A DNA stretch of 43,674 bases from Anaerolineaceae bacterium (GTDB lineage Bacteria > Chloroflexota > Anaerolineae > Anaerolineales > E44-bin32). Numbering within the stretch: the stretch's first letter is position 1; each line of letters opens with the position of its first letter. Below the pieces are notes generated by a model, which saw only the letters and a program-made list of their open reading frames with translations, was not told where the DNA came from and did not search any database. Below, piece by piece: positions 40,014-43,674 of this stretch. Made by a program: the position numbers and the translations under genes. Location: assembly GCA_020350285.1 (NCBI GenBank), contig CP070708.1, positions 3,197,234-3,240,907 of the forward strand, given 5' to 3'.

Positions 40014-40910
40014 TCACGGGAAGTAAGAGCTTAACTTCTCAGGCCCTGCTACAACATCCCTCGCGACATAGAGCACCCCACCCTGCTCTGTTTTCGTTCT
40101 AATCCACCACCTAACCAAAGTGATGTTCCCATCTTCGATCTCAATACCGGTGATGCTACGAGGGTGCACACAACTACCGGTGTTGAAATATGGCGGCCTA
40201 CCAGGTTTCGGGAACATCGGCCGATGCGTGTGGCCACAGATGAAGATTACATCCTGCGATTTAACCCAACGGATATATTCCCTCTCATAAGCCCTTCGTT
40301 TTTTGTGATTTCTCGCTGGACTCGTGGGATCTCGAATCCCCAAGAGCTGTAGGGGTCGCCACAGAAAGCGCGAGAAGAGCCTGGCCAACCACCACAGTGT
40401 CTCACCTAGCAAATCCCCTTGATGTCCATGAGCCAGGAATATTCGATTGGAGGTTTCCCAATGTCTTAACACGAGCCCCTCATGCACTTCGATCCCGTCA
40501 AATAGGGGCTCATATTGTTGAGTCTCTTCGTCGTAATATCGATAGAGAGTCCTCTCAACGACTTGGGGATCTTTGCGCACAATATCATGGTTTCCAAAAA
40601 TGAGGTGCAATCGCCCATCATCGTAAAAATTACGCATCAGGAAAAAAACGTCGCTGTGCGCTTGCCGAACATTCTCAAACCACCAGTTCTCGAGCAGCTC
40701 ATCACAATCGCCGATCTCGATGAAGGTGAAACCATGCGCGAAATAATGCTCCAAGGCAAAATAGAAGAGGTTTTCGTTATGGGCAAAATCATCGGCCCAA
40801 CTGTTATCCCCTCGATGGCAATCGCTGAAGAGCACGATCTTGCTTGAATCGTTAAATGGGATCTCCTCTGCCATCTCCAAGACTTCGGTTAATCGTTCGT
40901 ATGTGGACAC
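40014..40910 (-). CDS. Calcineurin-like metallophosphatase
   Basis: The 298-aa protein has the five metallophosphatase motifs in order: FSDCHRGD (Asp-X-His), GDCDELLEN, FGNHDIV, HGHQGD and CGHTHRP. They bind two metals. The overall length, and the FALEHYFAHGFTFIEIGD and RALFSRFLWRPLQLLG-like helical insert with several Trp and Leu, recall LpxH-type UDP-diacylglucosamine hydrolases, but Chloroflexota generally lack lipid A, so another phospho-substrate is likely. The GTG start has GGAGG five bases upstream. It is 92 bases downstream of the M20 peptidase gene in the same direction. Confidence 0.9.
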   Translation of the reverse strand: MSTYERLTEVLEMAEEIPFNDSSKIVLFSDCHRGDNSWADDFAHNENLFYFALEHYFAHGFTFIEIGDCDELLENWWFENVRQAHSDVFFLMRNFYDDGRLHLIFGNHDIVRKDPQVVERTLYRYYDEETQQYEPLFDGIEVHEGLVLRHWETSNRIFLAHGHQGDLLGETLWWLARLFSRFLWRPLQLLGIRDPTSPARNHKKRRAYEREYIRWVKSQDVIFICGHTHRPMFPKPGRPPYFNTGSCVHPRSITGIEIEDGNITLVRWWIRTKTEQGGVLYVARDVVAGPEKLSSYFP

Positions 40911-41002
40911 CCTCGCCTCCTGGGCACGACATAAGCCTATCGTATCAACGGACGAGATAATCCTTGATCATCTTGACAATATAAACTATATCACCCACCC
41001 GA

Positions 41003-42331
41003 TTATCCAACATACCTTTGAAGAACAGAATATACTGCATTGGTGCCGAAGTCCATGACCTCCACTGGGAGGCGTTCATCCGCGGCGTGTGCCAGATCAA
41101 AGAACTTAAAGTCTTCAGGTAATTTCATCGGTGTAAAGCCATAGGTTTGGATACCCAAACGGGAGAAAAGACGTGCATCTGTAACTGCTGGCAGCATCAT
41201 AGGCAAGGCAATTCCTGCCGGGTCGGCCTCTAGTAAGACATCCGCTAAGATGTTAAAGAGACCCATGTCAGGTTCTGAAGGTCCTGGATCATACAAAATA
41301 ACCTCAAGTTCGACCTCATCTCCCAGGATCGGACTCAACTCCGCGATCATGTCATCGGGGGTATAACCGGGGAGTAATCGACCATCCATTTCAAAGACGA
41401 TCGTACTAGGAATGACGTTGATTTTCTCACCGCCCTTTACAATCGTTGCGTTAACGGTGTTATGGAAGAGCGGTTCGAAATTAAGTTTATGTTCCCCCAT
41501 CAGATTCAGTACGCTATCGGTCAGCACTGGATTTAATAGTTGACGGAGTACGAAACCTGGCACCAGAGGTAGAGAAGAACTGACGATTTCGAACATCTGC
41601 CGCGCAGCAGGTGTGATATGAACCGGCAAACGCGATTTATCCAATCGTTGAAGGACTCGGCCGAGTTTGGCCATCGCACCGCCGCGCATCGGCCTTGATC
41701 CATGTCCACCAGGTCCTCTGATCGTACCTTTCATCCAACAGATTTGCTTTTCAACAACCTGGATCGGATAGAAGGTCGTTCCAGCGATGTAAAATGAAGC
41801 GCCGCCAAACTCTCCGAGAGCGTATTTGATCCCCTCGAAGTGATCCGGATGTTCATCCACCATGTACATCGCCCCATATACACCACCGGCCTCTTCGTCA
41901 CAGAGAATCGCCAATACAACATCTCCTGTTGGGGTTAGACCTGATGCCTTCGCACGTAGAACCGCGGCCAACATCATGGCCGCGCCGCTCTTCATGTCCA
42001 ACGTCCCTCGACCCCAGATATACCCATCATGGATCTCCCCTCCAAAGGGAGGGTGTGTCCAATCTTGACCCTCGGTTGTGACTACATCGACATGACCGTA
42101 GAGCAGGAGCGGTGGTGCTGTACCTTGCCCTGGCAAACGCGCAACCAGGTTCGGTCGGTTGGGGTCTTTAGCGAAGATCCAGGTGTCCACGCCCGCGTCT
42201 GTGAGCAGACGATGGATGTAATTCACGCAATCGATCTCATTTCCCGGCGGATTGGTCGTATCAAAACGGATCAGGTTTTGAAGCAATTCTATTGGGCGTG
42301 TATGGATGGGATCGTTTTTTGAGATGGTCAT
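41003..42331 (-). CDS. M20 family metallopeptidase/deacylase
   Basis: The 442-aa protein, from ATG 42331, begins MTISKNDPIHTRPIELLQNL. Metal-binding motifs are present: LLYGHVDVV (His-X-Asp), WGRGTLDMKSGAA (Asp bridge), LAILCDEEAGG (Glu-Glu catalytic and metal pair), and a C-terminal His in FDLAHAADERLP. Between the two metal-domain halves lies the dimerisation lid (about residues 200-320). The family includes acetylornithine deacetylase, succinyl-diaminopimelate desuccinylase and dipeptidases; substrate is not assignable from sequence. A TTG at 42355 is an alternative start, closer to GGGGAGG. Confidence 0.9.
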   Translation of the reverse strand: MTISKNDPIHTRPIELLQNLIRFDTTNPPGNEIDCVNYIHRLLTDAGVDTWIFAKDPNRPNLVARLPGQGTAPPLLLYGHVDVVTTEGQDWTHPPFGGEIHDGYIWGRGTLDMKSGAAMMLAAVLRAKASGLTPTGDVVLAILCDEEAGGVYGAMYMVDEHPDHFEGIKYALGEFGGASFYIAGTTFYPIQVVEKQICWMKGTIRGPGGHGSRPMRGGAMAKLGRVLQRLDKSRLPVHITPAARQMFEIVSSSLPLVPGFVLRQLLNPVLTDSVLNLMGEHKLNFEPLFHNTVNATIVKGGEKINVIPSTIVFEMDGRLLPGYTPDDMIAELSPILGDEVELEVILYDPGPSEPDMGLFNILADVLLEADPAGIALPMMLPAVTDARLFSRLGIQTYGFTPMKLPEDFKFFDLAHAADERLPVEVMDFGTNAVYSVLQRYVG

Positions 42332-42355
42332 TCTCGGCTCTGTACCTCCCCACAA

Positions 42356-42976
42356 TATGCAGTCATTTTAGCTCGCTGTTCCGCTTTTTGGTAATGGCTT
42401 ATTAATGTCAATCTGGGTGCTGTCTAGTAAGGAGAATTCATGTGATGTGCAGTTTTAAGAGCTTAATCATAGGGATTCTTCGCGCCTATCGGCGCTCAGA
42501 ATGACATCCTGCCTAATGTCATTCTGAGTGAGCGAAGCGACGAAAAATCTCGTTGTTCGCACAGAAGGATTATTTTCCCAGTCGGAAAACGAGATCTTTC
42601 GCGGAGCCGCAGGTTCCGAGCGGAGTCGAGGGGCTCAGGATGACATAGAGAAGGAATATCCCTCTAAGAATGGCATTCTGAGCGAACCCTCACAAAAGGT
42701 GTAAGGGCGACTGGCCAGTCGCCCCTATCCCATACATTCAGATTGAATCCTGTAGGGGCGGGGTTACCCCGCCCCTACACATTTGGTTATCATTGCTAGT
42801 GCCACCATTTGACTAGGAATCAAGAAAAATATGTCATTCTGAGCCGAAACGAAGAGTAGGCGAAGAATCCCTATGATGTATCGAATTCAGAAACCACATC
42901 ATAGGGATTCCTCGTCGCGGAGCCGCAGGTCCTGAGCGAAGCCGAAGGGCTCCTCGGAATGACATAAGGGTGGATG
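42356..42976. repeat. Repeat cluster: two inverted-repeat elements with ATGTCATTCTGAG plus two GTAGGGGC palindromes
   Basis: Two related elements occur, 42513-42646 and 42833-42966. Each has a left arm beginning TGTCATTCTGAG, an interior arm pair near GGAGCCGCAGGT, and a right arm ending GGAATGACAT or GGATGACAT, so each end mirrors the other. Partial pieces lie at 42466-42507 and 42671-42690. Between them are GTAGGGGC-family palindromes at 42701-42727 (core CGACTGGCCAGTCG) and 42751-42779 (core CGGGGTTACCCCG). No coding frame is credible here. The elements look like non-autonomous MITE-like repeats, with no transposase in the window. Confidence 0.8.
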
Positions 42977-43674
42977 TCATTCGCCCACAAAAATCGGAGG
43001 ACGATCCTCTAGGAAACTGCTGATCGCCTCCTTGAAATCCGGGCTATCGATTAACCCCGCTTGCACGTCAATTTCCAAATCTTGGCTGGCTCGCAGGGTC
43101 AAGTTGGCACCCTCATTAATGATTCGCTTCGCCCCTCCAACAGTTCGCGGGGGTAGCAGCAAGAACTTTTCTGCCATTGAAATTGCAGCCTGATCGAGAT
43201 CTTCAGGCGGTACAACTTGATGTACTACCCCATATTCTTTCGCCGTGCTGGCGTTGAGATTACGACATAGGAGGATCATCTCCTTGGCTGCTGCCATCCC
43301 GACGACCCGGGTAACACGCTGTGTCCCGGCGATCACCGCCACGCCTCGTTTAACCTCTGGAAGCCCCAAAACTGTTCGGTTGCTCGCGATGCGGAAATCG
43401 CAACACAAAGCCAGGATCAACCCCCCACCTAAACAAAATCCATGAAGCTTAGCAATCGTGGGTTTCTCAAGCGCTTCAAAAGCATCCAGGTGTTGTTGCA
43501 TCGCCAGGAGGTTTTCTCGAAACGCTTCTTCCGAATAATCGATTATGGAATGAATCACAGAGAGGTCGACGCCAACGGAAAAATGCTTCCCCTTCCCCTC
43601 GATAATTACCGCCCAGATATCCTTATCGGCTTGTAATCGGTTGGTGATCTCTCCCAGCTCATGGAAGGTCTTTA
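42977..43674 (-). CDS. Crotonase/enoyl-CoA hydratase family protein, 5' end beyond window
   Basis: The frame is open to base 43674: residues before the first in-window methionine read KTFHELGEITNRLQADKDIW, then GKHFSVGVDL, the crotonase FSAGxDL motif, so the gene starts outside the window. The oxyanion-hole motif CLGGG is present (HGFCLGGGLILALCCDFRI). Of the two catalytic glutamates of hydratases, the second is kept (GLPEVKRGV) but the first is replaced (GGLILALCCD where hydratases have GGCELAM). It may therefore be an isomerase or another crotonase activity, acting on enoyl-CoA in beta-oxidation or a related path. The C-terminal PPIFVGE tail is ordinary. Confidence 0.85.
   Translation of the reverse strand, partial: KTFHELGEITNRLQADKDIWAVIIEGKGKHFSVGVDLSVIHSIIDYSEEAFRENLLAMQQHLDAFEALEKPTIAKLHGFCLGGGLILALCCDFRIASNRTVLGLPEVKRGVAVIAGTQRVTRVVGMAAAKEMILLCRNLNASTAKEYGVVHQVVPPEDLDQAAISMAEKFLLLPPRTVGGAKRIINEGANLTLRASQDLEIDVQAGLIDSPDFKEAISSFLEDRPPIFVGE

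Overview
The window (43.7 kb, GC close to 50% by eye, not computed) looks like a chromosomal segment of an anaerobic bacterium. The most likely source is an uncultivated Chloroflexota (Anaerolineae-like) lineage. That placement is inference, based on the strictly anaerobic redox gene content and on dense short palindromic intergenic repeats of a kind I associate with that phylum. No rRNA, tRNA, CRISPR array, insertion sequence or prophage was seen.

Region 1 (1-22478, all + strand, closed by a strong intrinsic terminator at 22617-22648) is one long catabolic and redox locus. In order it encodes: an acyl-CoA synthetase (5' end outside the window), a ketopantoate-reductase-like dehydrogenase, an orphan 2-hydroxyacyl-CoA dehydratase/benzoyl-CoA reductase-type ATPase activator, a CBS-CBS-ACT protein bracketed by repeats, a thiolase with a small zinc-ribbon partner, a tungsten aldehyde:ferredoxin oxidoreductase-family enzyme with its own polyferredoxin, a methyltransferase, an acyl-CoA dehydrogenase, a complete FixC-FixX-EtfB-EtfA set, an acetyl-CoA-synthetase-like ligase, two HdrA-like flavoproteins, an MvhD-like subunit, FlxC/FlxB/FlxA-like subunits, an HdrC-like protein and a MoaD/ThiS protein. 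The parts fit a plan in which acids are activated to CoA esters and oxidised, electrons enter ETF/FixCX, and an Hdr-Flx flavin complex exchanges electrons between NAD(H), ferredoxin and the tungsten enzyme. The combination resembles the modular logic of class II benzoyl-CoA reductase (Bam) with a different NADH module, and is the best candidate for an undescribed system. The second HdrA has an in-frame TAA inside its C-terminal ferredoxin domain.

Region 2 (22.7-29.4 kb) is mixed: a small membrane protein, a coenzyme-B12 acyl-CoA mutase large subunit whose active-site residues match isobutyryl-CoA mutase rather than methylmalonyl-CoA mutase, an unknown 101-aa protein, a PPi-type phosphofructokinase, a PflA-like radical SAM protein, and a convergent ATP-type phosphofructokinase.

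Region 3 (29.4-43.7 kb) is mostly housekeeping on the - strand: DnaE, an ECF sigma/anti-sigma/bactofilin-like membrane protein operon, an ABC exporter, a metallophosphatase, an M20 peptidase and a crotonase-family protein cut by the window edge, with two small + strand genes of unknown function. The gaps carry at least four repeat families: palindromes with GTAGGGGC ends and variable cores, AGTAGTCAG-type inverted repeats, a three-copy 68-69 bp tandem array, and a larger inverted-repeat element containing ATGTCATTCTGAG.
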